Shown in pieces: positions 51,997-61,206 of a stretch of DNA of 64,000 bases; position 1 is the first letter of the stretch; the number at the start of each line of letters is the position of its first letter. Both the position numbers and the translations under genes were made by a program. Below the pieces are notes generated by a model that was not told where the DNA came from, did not search any database, and worked only from the letters and a program-made list of their open reading frames with translations. The stretch covers positions 1,116,001 to 1,180,000 of the forward strand of contig NC_017527.1 in assembly GCF_000235565.1 (NCBI RefSeq), in the 5' to 3' direction. The stretch comes from Methanothrix harundinacea 6Ac. Its GTDB lineage: Archaea > Halobacteriota > Methanosarcinia > Methanotrichales > Methanotrichaceae.

Positions 51997-52000
51997 TCAC
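51900..52000 (+). ncRNA. Predicted omega-RNA region of TnpB element 1
   Basis: The 3' end of tnpB and the right hairpin at 51974-51989 are where the guide scaffold of TnpB elements lies. The guide part would be copied from the DNA after about 52000 (TCGTCGGGATGGCG). The 5' limit is not visible. Confidence 0.4.
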
Positions 52001-52053
52001 TCGTCGGGATGGCGTAGATGAGAGGGGATGTCAGAAGATCTGGTGGTATAGAT

Positions 52054-52545
52054 ATGGCCGATGAAAAAAAGACGATCGAAGGAGGAGATGCTGCGCCGGG
52101 GTTCTGCCTTCCGGACCAGGATGAGCAGGAGGTATGCCTGGCGGAGCTCTCGGGAAGATGGGTCGTCCTCTACTTCTATCCCAAGGACAACACCTCAGGA
52201 TGCACCCGGGAGGCCCTCGACTTCACCGAGAGGCTGAAGGATTTTAGGGATCTGGGGGCGGAGGTCTTCGGGGTGAGCCCCGACTCGCCGAAGAGCCACA
52301 GGAGCTTCCGGGAGAAGCACCGGCTCGAGGTGACCCTCCTCAGCGACCCCGACCACGGGGTCCTGGAGGCGTACGGCGCCTGGGGGAAGAAGAAGATGTA
52401 CGGGAAGGAGTACGATGGAGTCCTCCGGAGCACGGCGATCGTAGATCCTGATGGCAAGGTCGCCCGAATCTGGCGGAGGGTCCGGGTGAAGGGCCACGTC
52501 GAGGAGGTCCTGGAGGCCCAAAGATCCCTCTCCTCGGAGAGGTGA
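52054..52545 (+). CDS. bcp: Peroxiredoxin, BCP/PrxQ type
   Basis: About 163 residues from ATG 52054, after GGTGG. WVVLYFYPKDNTSGCTREALDF holds the peroxidatic Cys, with Thr/Ser before it. The usual second Cys five residues on is replaced (ALDF), but two other Cys lie near the N-terminus (GFCLP, EVCLAEL). It reduces peroxides in the cytoplasm. Confidence 0.9.
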   Translation: MADEKKTIEGGDAAPGFCLPDQDEQEVCLAELSGRWVVLYFYPKDNTSGCTREALDFTERLKDFRDLGAEVFGVSPDSPKSHRSFREKHRLEVTLLSDPDHGVLEAYGAWGKKKMYGKEYDGVLRSTAIVDPDGKVARIWRRVRVKGHVEEVLEAQRSLSSER

Positions 52546-52692
52546 AGGAGCCGGGATGGGAGGGGGCTATCGAGGCGTCGGAGAAGGCGGGCTCTTTGGT
52601 CGGGGATAGAAGGGAGCTATCGGCCTGAGGCCCGGGGAAGCGGCAGAAAATAGAAGAAAATTTTGGGATGGGGGTCCTCGGACCCCCTCCCT

Positions 52693-54153
52693 TCAGGTCT
52701 CATCCTCCCGGACCCAGAACCGGACGGCATCGCTTTCAGAGCAGGCGGGGTCCTCGACGTCCGTTGCTGTGACGAAGAAGACGTATAGGCCGCTGTAGAA
52801 GGTCTCCAGCACCTTGAAGTCGCCGGAGAAGCCGTAGGAGTCCCCGGGGTATATCTCCGGGACGAAGGTCCCTATGACGTGGGTTTTGGGCGTCGGGTCG
52901 ACGTAGCCGTAGGAGATGGCGATCCTCCTCTTCTCGTCCATATCGTTTCTCACCGAGACGTTGTAGAAGATGGAGTCGCCGTAGCTGTAGATCTCCTGGC
53001 TCAGGGACGAGGTGACGTTGAGGCAGGGCTTGGGGCACTGGTCCCCGCCGCAGGTCGCCTCGAAGATCTCGACGGCGCTCCAGCCGCAGACCCGGCCATA
53101 TACCGTCACCTCGATCTCCCCACCATATCCGGAGCAGACGGGGTCGATGACGGCGTGGTAGGCGTCGAGGTCGGGGTCGTAGACCAGGTCGTACCTCTCG
53201 CTCAGCTCTTCAGAGCAGGTGACGTAGATCCAGGCGTCGGTGTAGCCGGGCCGGTAGGGTATCGTGGTGCCGTCTCTCCCCTTCAGCTCGACGGCGACCT
53301 CCAGGGCCCCTTCATCGCAGAGGACGATCCCATCGATGCCGAAGGTGCAGCTGATGATCCCCGCAATATCCTCCAGGATCGGCTCCAGGGTGAGGCCCGA
53401 CCTGATGAGGTAGAACTTTCCTCCCGTCTCGAAGGCCATCTTCTGGATCGACTCCTCCTCGGGGCCGATGGCGTAGACCTTCACGCCGTTGGCGGCCAGG
53501 TAGGAGATGGCGCCCCCGAGGGTCTCTCCCTCCTGGTTGCAGCAGTCGCCGTCGGGGTGGGCGGGGGCGTCGGTGATCAGGACGATGACCTTAGCCGCGT
53601 CCCCTCCCCGCCACTGCTGGTCGTCGACGGTGTGGATCATCGCCGCCAGGACCGCCTCGGGCTCGTCCCCTCCCCAGCCGAGGCCGAGGCCGTCGATCCA
53701 GGCCTTGAAGGTGGCGGAGTTCCCCGTCAGGACCCCCTCGTTGTAGACCTTATACGGGAAGTCCTCAGACCCTCCGCAGGCGCTGTCGCCGCCGCAGTCG
53801 AGGTCATAGTCCCGATACTCCGTCAGCCCCAGCCTGTAATCTATCCCCGAGGAGGTGAGGCGGTCGGCGAACTCCTTCGCGATCGACTTCATCTCGTCGA
53901 TCTCCCCTCCCATGCTCCCGGTGGTGTCGAAGACGAAGACGATGTCCGCCTTCTTCCCGGAGACGCAGTCGAGGTACCCCGCCAGCTCCTGGCATTCCCC
54001 GGTGGGAGCCGCCGTCAGGGACTCGGGGGTCGTCACCAGCAGAAAGCCCGCCTCCTCCGGAGAAACTTCCGGAGTCGGCTGCGATGCGGCCAGGGAGGCC
54101 GATAGAATGAAGATCATCGTCGCCGCGATGAAAATCGTTAATTTTTTTATCAT
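52693..54153 (-). CDS. Secreted von Willebrand factor A domain protein
   Basis: About 486 residues starting MIKKLTIFIAATMIFILSASLAAS, a signal peptide, preceded by GAAGGGA. The VWA domain has the metal-site DTTGSMGG, a variant of DxSxS, and VIVLITDAPAHPDGD. The rest is Cys-rich and beta-rich, ending in a domain with NVTSSLSQEIYSYGDSIFYNVSV, typical of surface adhesin-type modules. Exported; binding partner unknown. A longer frame from 54210 is less likely. Confidence 0.8.
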   Translation of the reverse strand: MIKKLTIFIAATMIFILSASLAASQPTPEVSPEEAGFLLVTTPESLTAAPTGECQELAGYLDCVSGKKADIVFVFDTTGSMGGEIDEMKSIAKEFADRLTSSGIDYRLGLTEYRDYDLDCGGDSACGGSEDFPYKVYNEGVLTGNSATFKAWIDGLGLGWGGDEPEAVLAAMIHTVDDQQWRGGDAAKVIVLITDAPAHPDGDCCNQEGETLGGAISYLAANGVKVYAIGPEEESIQKMAFETGGKFYLIRSGLTLEPILEDIAGIISCTFGIDGIVLCDEGALEVAVELKGRDGTTIPYRPGYTDAWIYVTCSEELSERYDLVYDPDLDAYHAVIDPVCSGYGGEIEVTVYGRVCGWSAVEIFEATCGGDQCPKPCLNVTSSLSQEIYSYGDSIFYNVSVRNDMDEKRRIAISYGYVDPTPKTHVIGTFVPEIYPGDSYGFSGDFKVLETFYSGLYVFFVTATDVEDPACSESDAVRFWVREDET

Positions 54154-54337
54154 TCCCTTCGCTCCAGTATATTGATATGCGGCGGAAAGCCGCAAAATTA
54201 TATTGGACATTCATCTCTTAAAAATCTATCCTGAGGGCGGATTTGGGGATCGGACCGATAAGGATCGGACCGGCCGCAGCCACAACATTTAAGCTCCGTC
54301 CCCGGGCTCTTTAGGTCACGGTACGGAGGATTTGGCA

Positions 54338-54892
54338 ATGCTTGAAAGGCTGAAGAGATCCCTCTTGGAGGCGCCCATCTACAAGCGCGGAGATTACAAC
54401 TACTTCATCCACCCGATCACCGACGGCGTCCCCGAGGTGAGGCCCGATCTGATCAGGGAGGTGGTGACCCACATCATCAGGACCGCAAACCTGGACGTCG
54501 ACAAGATCGTCACCATCGAGGCGATGGGGATCCACATCGGGACCGCCCTCTCCCTCTCTACGGACATCCCCCTGGTGATAATCCGGAAGAGGAGGTACGG
54601 CCTGCCGGGGGAGATCGAGGTGAGCCAGGTCACGGGCTACTCCAAGGGGCAGCTCTACCTCAACGGCATCTCCCCCGGGGACAGGGTGATCGTCGTCGAC
54701 GACGTCATCAGCACCGGGGGTACAGCCCTCGCCACCCTGGAGGCGCTGAAGGCCGCCGGCGCCCAGGTGGTGGACGTCGTCGCGGTGATAGAGCGGGGGT
54801 CGGGGGCGGAGAGGCTGAAGGGGCAGGGCTACCAGATCAAGACGATGCTGAGGGTCGATGCTGACGAGGGCGGGGTCAGGATCCTCGATTAG
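54338..54892 (+). CDS. hpt: Hypoxanthine/guanine phosphoribosyltransferase
   Basis: A 184-residue type I phosphoribosyltransferase. The PRPP-binding motif is [16 protein letters not shown], and [17 protein letters not shown] is typical of the archaeal HGPRTase/APRTase-like branch. It salvages purine bases. ATG 54338 is eight bases after GGAGG. Confidence 0.9.
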   Translation: MLERLKRSLLEAPIYKRGDYNYFIHPITDGVPEVRPDLIREVVTHIIRTANLDVDKIVTIEAMGIHIGTALSLSTDIPLVIIRKRRYGLPGEIEVSQVTGYSKGQLYLNGISPGDRVIVVDDVISTGGTALATLEALKAAGAQVVDVVAVIERGSGAERLKGQGYQIKTMLRVDADEGGVRILD

Positions 54893-54988
54893 GCCCCCGG
54901 ATGCGGACCCGGGGGCAGCCTCTCCATCGGGCGATTTCGACCAAACTCGGATCTATCGATCCGGTTCCGGCCGGCTGGGGAGGTGGCC

Positions 54989-55246
54989 ATGAGCCTGGAG
55001 GAGGATCTCAGGGCCGAGACTGAGAAGTGGCTGAAGAGGGCCGAGGAGGCGAGGGAGAGGGTCTCCCCCCGGGGGGAGGAGGGGGAGGGGTTTTCTGCCA
55101 ACATCGAGGCCTACCTCTCCGACTGCCGCTACTTCCTTGAGAGGGGAGACCTGATCCGGGGCTTTGAGGCGGTGATCTGGGCCTGGGCCTGGATCGAGAT
55201 CGGAGCCCGGGTGGGGGTCCTCCAGGAGGGCGAAGCCCCCCTCTGA
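54989..55246 (+). CDS. DUF357 family protein
   Basis: An 85-residue helical protein: SLEEDLRAETEKWLKRAEEA, then SDCRYFLERGDLIRGFEAVIWAWAWIEIGARVGVL, the DUF357 pattern. Function unknown. ATG 54989 follows GGGGAGGTG. Confidence 0.82.
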   Translation: MSLEEDLRAETEKWLKRAEEARERVSPRGEEGEGFSANIEAYLSDCRYFLERGDLIRGFEAVIWAWAWIEIGARVGVLQEGEAPL

Positions 55247-55266
55247 AGGGGTGGTCGGGACCGGGG

Positions 55267-57486
55267 TCAGAAGTTCACCTCTATCGTCATCCCCTCCAAG
55301 ACCTCCGCCTCCCTCACCTCCACCTCCCTCGAGTCGCCCCCGGGGACGTCCTTCAGGGGACCGACCAGGTAGGGTCCGATCGAATGGACCCCTTCCCTCC
55401 CTTCCGTCGAATAGGGGACGACGATCTCGTAGCGGCCGTCGACAGGAGTCGCCGAGGCGAAGTACTGGAACCTTCTCCCCTGGTTTGAGGTCAGCTCCAG
55501 GATCACCCCCACCGGCTCATCGTAAGGGGTAGTCCCGGCGATCTTCGCCCCGGCGACCCGCTCGAAGACCTTCACCTCGCTGACGGGGATCTTCAAACCC
55601 CGGAGGGTCTCCGACTCGTAGACCAGCCGGAAGTGGCCGAGGTCGGAAGAGTCCCGGAGGTGGAGCCTCGCGAGAAGGGTTCTAAGAAACTTGGGGGTGT
55701 GGGCATAGACGACCGCCTCCGGATCCGCGGTGATCTGGACGTACCCCGCAGGATCTTCGCCGATCCATCGGGCGATGGCAGGGAGCTTTCCGTAGAGCAT
55801 CTTCTGGTCGGTTATGATGTATTTTACGTCCCTCGCCTCGGCGATGGCCAGGGCCTCCTCTTCGGACTCTGCGAGGAAGAAACGCGCCGCATCTTCCGCC
55901 CCGGCCTGGAAGTTGTTCGCCACCACCGGCCTCTTTGATTTGTACAAAATCCAGTTGCCGTAATCCCACCAGCTGAGGATGCCGTATTCTGCAGCCTCGA
56001 CGGGCCTATCGAACCCCGCCGTCGGGGGGGTCTTCTCGCCGACCCATTCCAGGGAGTCGCTCCAGTCTCCGGAGATCTCCGGCTGGTACCTGGCGACGGC
56101 CGGAAGGTTGACGGCGGCGGGGAGGAGGAGGAGGAGGAGGAAGGCGGCGGTGCCGGCCCTGGCCAGCCCGGGATCGGCCCTCAGGGGGAGCTGCGACGGG
56201 CCGATCCTCTCCGTCCCCCAGAAGAAGAGGAGGGAGACGAGGACCGATCCAATGACGGAGAAGAGGAAGAGGAACCTCGCCTGGGAGATCATGAGGGCGG
56301 TGGAGAGGAGAGCCCAGAGGAGGAAGAGGAGATGATCCCTCCTCCAGCCCTCCTCCCTCATCCTCAGGATCAGGATCCAGAGCCCCGCCAGGGCGAATAC
56401 AAGCCCCAGGACCGGGAGGGATGCGATCTCGTATACTCTGAATATCGGCATCGTCTCCTCCACCCCCACCCTCGCGAGATCGCTTCCGAAGAAGTAGCGG
56501 ATCCCCTCCGCGAGGAGCGAGCCGACCTTTCGGCCCTCCTCGGTGGAGCTGCTCAGGATCGCTCCGAAGTAGCTCAAAAAGGCCACCGTGGGGACGAAGG
56601 CCTGCCACGGGAGCCGCCTTGCCGCAAAGAGGAGGAAGAGACCATAAAATACACCGAGAGCCACCAGGGACCCCAGGGCTCCGATGAAGGATGGGATGAG
56701 CCACGCCTCGTTCCGGAAGGGGAGGATGAGGAGGAGGGCGGCCCCGAAGGCTGCCGCCAGGGGGGCGATCGTCTCGCAGACGTCGGCCCCCTCCCGGAGG
56801 TCCAGGGTGATCTGGATCGTGGCGTAGATCAGGACGCCGATCATGTAGATCGGAGCCCCCAGCCAGGAGTAGGCGACGGCGGCCATCATGACTCCTGCGG
56901 CGGCCCCATACCAAGCCCACCGGTCTCGGTCGGTGAGGGCGTGAGCGAGGAGGAGGATCACCCCCAGCATGAGGAGGAGCTCCAGGGGGTCGTGATCCGG
57001 CAGGCCGAAGAGGGTCCTGGCGATGTGCTTTGAGTCGATGGCGAGGAGGAAGGCGGAGAGGAGGGCCACCCTCATCCCGAAGAGCTTCTTTGTGAGGAGA
57101 TAGAGGATGAGGATCATCGAGGTTCCCAGGAGGGGGGGGAAGGCCGCCGCCGCCGCCTCCACCGCTCCGGGGGACCCGCCGAGGAGGAGGGCCGCCCCCG
57201 CCACCATCTGGTCGAAGAGGGGGGGCCAGGTGATGGGATGGCCTAGGGGGTGGTGGAGGTAGGAGTCGAACCAGAGGGTATGAGGGAAGTTCTCGGCGGT
57301 GTATAGGATCCTTCTCGCGTGATAGAACGAGTCGTAACCGTAGAATTGGACCCCTCCTCCTGCCAGGGCGTTTCTTGCGGGAGCCAGCCTCAACGAGAGC
57401 CCCAGGATCAGGGCGGCCAGGACTCCCAGAAGCTCGTAAGATCTCACCCTCTCCATGCTGGGGAATGGGTCGCCATCGCCGTTCAT
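55267..57486 (-). CDS. aglB: Oligosaccharyltransferase AglB (STT3 family)
   Basis: A 739-residue protein with about 12 membrane helices and a C-terminal extracellular domain. The first acidic motif is in FYGYDSFYHARR, and the catalytic WWDYG is in LSWWDYGNWILYKSKRPVVANN. It transfers a lipid-linked glycan to Asn residues of exported proteins, such as the S-layer. A second Met (residue 11) is an alternative start. The glycan-building genes follow on the other strand, with a TnpB element in between. Confidence 0.93.
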   Translation of the reverse strand: MNGDGDPFPSMERVRSYELLGVLAALILGLSLRLAPARNALAGGGVQFYGYDSFYHARRILYTAENFPHTLWFDSYLHHPLGHPITWPPLFDQMVAGAALLLGGSPGAVEAAAAAFPPLLGTSMILILYLLTKKLFGMRVALLSAFLLAIDSKHIARTLFGLPDHDPLELLLMLGVILLLAHALTDRDRWAWYGAAAGVMMAAVAYSWLGAPIYMIGVLIYATIQITLDLREGADVCETIAPLAAAFGAALLLILPFRNEAWLIPSFIGALGSLVALGVFYGLFLLFAARRLPWQAFVPTVAFLSYFGAILSSSTEEGRKVGSLLAEGIRYFFGSDLARVGVEETMPIFRVYEIASLPVLGLVFALAGLWILILRMREEGWRRDHLLFLLWALLSTALMISQARFLFLFSVIGSVLVSLLFFWGTERIGPSQLPLRADPGLARAGTAAFLLLLLLPAAVNLPAVARYQPEISGDWSDSLEWVGEKTPPTAGFDRPVEAAEYGILSWWDYGNWILYKSKRPVVANNFQAGAEDAARFFLAESEEEALAIAEARDVKYIITDQKMLYGKLPAIARWIGEDPAGYVQITADPEAVVYAHTPKFLRTLLARLHLRDSSDLGHFRLVYESETLRGLKIPVSEVKVFERVAGAKIAGTTPYDEPVGVILELTSNQGRRFQYFASATPVDGRYEIVVPYSTEGREGVHSIGPYLVGPLKDVPGGDSREVEVREAEVLEGMTIEVNF

Positions 57487-57660
57487 ATAAGTTTCCTTCT
57501 GCCGTCTTCCTGGGGGAGGTATCGAGGTCGATTCCTCGCGGGATTGCGAAGGGCGGAGCGGGAAGGCCCCACCCTTCAGGGTGGGGATGAAAGCGGAGCC
57601 CTTTGCCCACGGATCCGTCTATGGATAACTATTTAAGCTATGTAGACAACCTATGTTTAA

Positions 57661-58782
57661 ATGCTTAAAGCTTACAAGTTCAGGCTCTTTCCAACAAAAA
57701 CACAGAGAAGCAAGATGGAGCGAACGCTGGACTTGTGCAGATGGGTCTACAATCAAACCCTAGCATATCGGAAAGATGCGTGGGAGAAGGAAGGCAGATC
57801 AACCTCAAAATATGAAACCAACAACCTTCTACCCAATTGGAAGGTTGAGAAGCCAGATCTTAATGAGGTATTTTCCCAGGTTCTTCAGAACACTCAGGAG
57901 AGAGTAGATCTTGCCCTGAAAGCCTTCTTCCGCAGAGTTAAGGCCGGAGAGAAACCCGGCTATCCCAGGTTCCGAGGAAGTGGGTGGTATGATTCGTTCA
58001 CCTATCCTCAATTTGGTTTCAAGCTGCTCTGCGGCAAGCTTCGACTCTCTAAGATCGGAGATATCAAGATCAAGCTCCACAGACCCATCGAAGGTAAGAT
58101 CAAGAGGTTAACCGTTCGGAGATCTTCGACCGGAAAATGGTTTGCCTGCTTCACCGTGGAGATCGACGATCCGCCTAAGCCTCCGTGGAAAGACGGATTA
58201 TCGGTAGGCATTGACGTAGGGCTCGAAAGTTTCGCTACGATTTCCAACGGAGAGAAGATCGGTAACCCCCGGTTCTTCAGATCTGATGAGACGGCATTGG
58301 CCAAAGCTCAGAGAAGGCTATCAAAATGCGCCAAAGGAACTTCACAGAGAAGGGCAGCCGTTAAGGTAGTACAGCGTGTTCACGAAAGGATCGCTAACAG
58401 AAGATACAATTTCGCTCATCAGATGAGCAATCAGTTAGTCTCGAAATATGGGCTGATTGTTTTCGAAGATCTAAATATCAAGAACATGCTCAAAAACCAC
58501 TGCGTAGCTAAAAGCATATCTGACGCTGCTTGGAGAATGCTAGTAACAACCACATCATACAAGGCTGAGAGTGCCGGTTCGAAGGTGGTACTGGTAGATC
58601 CCAGGAATACGAGTCAGTTATGCTCTAGGTGTGGAGTGAAGGTTCCGAAGTCACTATCGGATCGTGTCCATGAATGTACTCAGTGTGGGCTTGTCATGGA
58701 CCGTGACGAGAATGCAGCGATCAACATCCTGAGATTGGGGATGCAATCTCTTCGCAAAAGCGATAGAAGCCCCTCCCTTTAG
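57661..58782 (+). CDS. tnpB: TnpB RNA-guided endonuclease (element 2)
   Basis: A 373-residue paralogue of the first TnpB. RuvC motifs are GIDVGLESFATI, LIVFEDLNI and MDRDENAAINIL; the zinc finger CSRCG...CTQCG is intact. The block GDIKIKLHRPIEGKIKRLTV and its DNA are almost identical to element 1, while flanking parts have diverged. Confidence 0.92.
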   Translation: MLKAYKFRLFPTKTQRSKMERTLDLCRWVYNQTLAYRKDAWEKEGRSTSKYETNNLLPNWKVEKPDLNEVFSQVLQNTQERVDLALKAFFRRVKAGEKPGYPRFRGSGWYDSFTYPQFGFKLLCGKLRLSKIGDIKIKLHRPIEGKIKRLTVRRSSTGKWFACFTVEIDDPPKPPWKDGLSVGIDVGLESFATISNGEKIGNPRFFRSDETALAKAQRRLSKCAKGTSQRRAAVKVVQRVHERIANRRYNFAHQMSNQLVSKYGLIVFEDLNIKNMLKNHCVAKSISDAAWRMLVTTTSYKAESAGSKVVLVDPRNTSQLCSRCGVKVPKSLSDRVHECTQCGLVMDRDENAAINILRLGMQSLRKSDRSPSL

Positions 58783-58798
58783 GGAGGGGAGCATTCAC
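58690..58798 (+). ncRNA. Predicted omega-RNA region of TnpB element 2
   Basis: The 3' end of tnpB plus the right hairpin at 58770-58789. The guide would start after about 58798, in the spacer before the next glycosyltransferase gene. The 5' limit is not visible. Confidence 0.4.
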
Positions 58799-58840
58799 GG
58801 AACCGGAAAAGCTTAAGAGAGGGAACCCTGGTGTTGATTT

Positions 58841-59971
58841 GTGCCTCTAGTGAGCCTGGTCATCCCCGCGATGGACGAGGAGGAGACGATAGGAGAGTGC
58901 ATCCGCCGGGCGAGGGCGGTCTTCGAGGAGATGGGGATCGAGGGGGAGGTGATCGTGGCGGACAGCTCCAGGGACGAGACCCCCGAGATCGCCCGGTCCC
59001 TCGGAGCGGAGGTGGTCAGGCCGGAGAAGCTCGGATACGGGAACGCCTACCTCGCGGGGTTTTCGAGGGCCCGGGGGAGGTACATCGTCATCATGGACGG
59101 CGATCTCACCTACGATCCCCTCGAGATCCCCGAGTTCATAAGGGTCCTCGAGAGCGGCAGGGCCGACCTCGTCATCGGAACGAGGCTTAAAGGCCGGATC
59201 GAGGAAGGGGCGATGCCCGCCCTCCACCGGTACTTAGGAAACCCCCTCCTGACGGGGATCCTAAACCTCCTCTTCGGGGCTGGGATCTCCGACGCCCACT
59301 CCGGGATGAGGGCGATAACCCGGGAGGCCCTCGACCGGCTCCACCTCCGGGCGGGGGGGATGGAGTTCGCCTCGGAGATGCTGATCGAGGCCTCGCGGAA
59401 GGGGCTCTCGATGGAGGAGATCCCCATCACCTACCATCGCCGGCGGGGGACCTCGAAGCTCCGCTCCTTCACCGACGGATGGAGGCACCTCCGGTTCATG
59501 ATCCTCTACAGGCCCGGCCCCTTCCTCCTCGGCCCCGGGGCCGTCGCCCTCCTCCTCGGCCTCGCCCTCACCCTCTTCGTCCTGATGCAGGAGCCCTCCA
59601 GGGACCTCAGGGCCCACTCCCTCATCCTGGGGAGCATGCTCCTCATCATGGGGTATCAGACCCTTCTGTCGGGGTTCTACATCGCAGCCTTCGGCAAAGC
59701 CTACGGGGTGGAGGATCCGGGCCGGCTTGCGAGGATCCTGACGAGCTACCACTCCCTGGAGAAGGAGCTTCTGGCGGGGTTGGCCTTCCTCGGAGGGGGG
59801 GTGGTCCTGGGGCTGGACGTCGTCCTCCGCTGGATGGAGGCGGGTTACGGTTCGATCCAGGAGATGCAGGAGTCGGTGATGGCGATGATCCTCGTCGTCA
59901 TCGGAGTCCAGACGATCTTCTCGGCGGTCTTCATCAGCCTCCTCCTCCTCAACTCCGGGGAGGAGGATTAG
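58841..59971 (+). CDS. Dolichyl-phosphate-type GT2 glycosyltransferase with membrane domain
   Basis: A 376-residue protein: an N-terminal GT-A domain (SLVIPAMDEEETIGECI, VADSSRDETPEIA, IMDGDLTYD, GTRLKG) and about four membrane helices at the C-terminus. It resembles polyprenol-phosphate sugar synthases such as AglJ/AglD-type enzymes. It probably loads the first sugar onto the lipid carrier used by AglB (inference from context). GTG 58841 is the start. Confidence 0.85.
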   Translation: MPLVSLVIPAMDEEETIGECIRRARAVFEEMGIEGEVIVADSSRDETPEIARSLGAEVVRPEKLGYGNAYLAGFSRARGRYIVIMDGDLTYDPLEIPEFIRVLESGRADLVIGTRLKGRIEEGAMPALHRYLGNPLLTGILNLLFGAGISDAHSGMRAITREALDRLHLRAGGMEFASEMLIEASRKGLSMEEIPITYHRRRGTSKLRSFTDGWRHLRFMILYRPGPFLLGPGAVALLLGLALTLFVLMQEPSRDLRAHSLILGSMLLIMGYQTLLSGFYIAAFGKAYGVEDPGRLARILTSYHSLEKELLAGLAFLGGGVVLGLDVVLRWMEAGYGSIQEMQESVMAMILVVIGVQTIFSAVFISLLLLNSGEED

Positions 59972-60065
59972 AGGTGGAGCCCGAAAGGTCGAGGGGGGGC
60001 AGGAGGATGAGGATGGAGCTCCCGATGCCTCTGCCCGGACCCGCCAAGACGGGGGGGCGGTCGCC

Positions 60066-61193
60066 ATGAAGATCGCCTACGTCCACGACGTCATATACCC
60101 CTACGTCAAAGGAGGCGCCGAGAGGAGGGTCTGGGAGGTCTCCCGGAGGCTGGCGAAAGGGGGGCACGAGGTCCACATCTTCGGGATGAAGCATTGGGAG
60201 GGGGACGATCTGATCGAGAGGGAGGGGGTCGTCCTCCACGGGGTCTCTCCTGCGGGGAGCCTTTACTCCGGGGGGAGGAGGTCGATTTCGGCCGCCGTCC
60301 GGTTTTCGGCCCGGCTCCTTCCAAAGCTCCGGGGGGATTTCGACGTCATCGACGCCCAGCAGTTCCCCTACCTCCCCTGCTTCTCCGCCAAGCTCCATGC
60401 CCTCCGCCGGGGGGCGCCCCTGGTCATAACCTGGCACGAGGTCTGGGGAGAGTACTGGCGGGAGTACCTGGGGAGGATGGCGCCCTTCGGGATTCTGGCG
60501 GAGCGGGGGGCCCTGAGGCTCCCCGAGAGGATCATCCCCGTCTCCGAGAGGGTGAGGGCCGACCTTTTGGGGATGGGGGTGGGAGCCGATCGGATGGAGG
60601 TGGTCAATAACGGCGTAGACCTGGATCGGTTCGGGGCGGTCGGGGCGGGGGAGGCCCTCTACGACCTCATCTACGTCGGGAGGCTCTCGGCCCACAAGAG
60701 GGTCGACCTCCTCATCGAGGCGGTGGGGCTCCTCCGGGAGGAGGTCCCCGGGATCCGGTGCGGGATCGTGGGGAACGGCCCGGAGATGGCGGCGCTCAGC
60801 AGGCTCGTCCAGGATAGGGGTCTGGAGGGGAGGGTCGAATTTCTTGGCTTTCTGGACGGGGAGGATGAAGTGGTTGCGAAGTTTAAGGCCGCGAGGATCT
60901 TCGTCCTCCCCTCGACGAGGGAGGGGTTCGGGATGAGCGTTCTCGAGGCTAACGCCTGTGGCCTTCCAGCCGTCGTCGTCGATGCAAAGAGGAGCGCCGC
61001 CGCCGACCTGATCACCGAGGGGAAGAACGGGGTCTTGTGCCGACCTTCGGCATCGTCCATCGCCTCGAAGGTGGCGGGGCTTCTCGCGGGTGGCAGCTAT
61101 GAGAGGATGGCGGGACCGGCGAAGGAGTTTGCGAAGGGGTACGACTGGTCCCTCATCGCTGGAAAGCTCGAAAGGGTCTATGAGGGGCTTTGA
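60066..61193 (+). CDS. Family-4 glycosyltransferase
   Basis: A 375-residue GT-B enzyme. VKGGAERRVWEVSRRLAKGGHEVHIFGM at the start, VVNNGVDLDRFG in the middle, and the E-X7-E type motif STREGFGMSVLEANACGLPAVV near the end, which binds the nucleotide sugar. First of two GT4 genes in tandem. Confidence 0.88.
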   Translation: MKIAYVHDVIYPYVKGGAERRVWEVSRRLAKGGHEVHIFGMKHWEGDDLIEREGVVLHGVSPAGSLYSGGRRSISAAVRFSARLLPKLRGDFDVIDAQQFPYLPCFSAKLHALRRGAPLVITWHEVWGEYWREYLGRMAPFGILAERGALRLPERIIPVSERVRADLLGMGVGADRMEVVNNGVDLDRFGAVGAGEALYDLIYVGRLSAHKRVDLLIEAVGLLREEVPGIRCGIVGNGPEMAALSRLVQDRGLEGRVEFLGFLDGEDEVVAKFKAARIFVLPSTREGFGMSVLEANACGLPAVVVDAKRSAAADLITEGKNGVLCRPSASSIASKVAGLLAGGSYERMAGPAKEFAKGYDWSLIAGKLERVYEGL

Positions 61194-61206
61194 TGTTGGT
61201 GGTGGG

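Larger units (their letters stand above)
50785..52000 (+). mobile_element. IS200/IS605-type TnpB element 1
   Basis: Left hairpin CCCCGG/CCGGGG at 50785-50804 followed by GGGGATGAAT, the tnpB gene, and right hairpin CCGCCC-TTCA-GGGCGG at 51974-51989 followed by GGAGTAGTCAC. No tnpA transposase is present, so it is a TnpB-only (IS1341-like) element. A related element is at 57567-58798. Confidence 0.75.
57567..58798 (+). mobile_element. IS200/IS605-type TnpB element 2
   Basis: Left hairpin CCCCACCC/GGGTGGGG at 57567-57586 followed by ATGAA, the tnpB gene, and right hairpin CCCCTCCC/GGGAGGGG at 58770-58789 followed by AGCATTCAC. It lies between aglB and the glycosyltransferase genes. Same architecture as element 1, but the hairpin stems differ. 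Confidence 0.75.

Noticed and set aside
52879-54105. A 408-codon plus-strand frame opposite the VWA gene
   Set aside because: The VWA protein has a signal peptide and clear motifs; the opposite frame has none and reflects GC bias.
56006-57610. A 534-codon minus-strand frame within aglB
   Set aside because: It is a Pro/Arg/Gly-rich shifted frame of aglB with no ribosome site and no family likeness.
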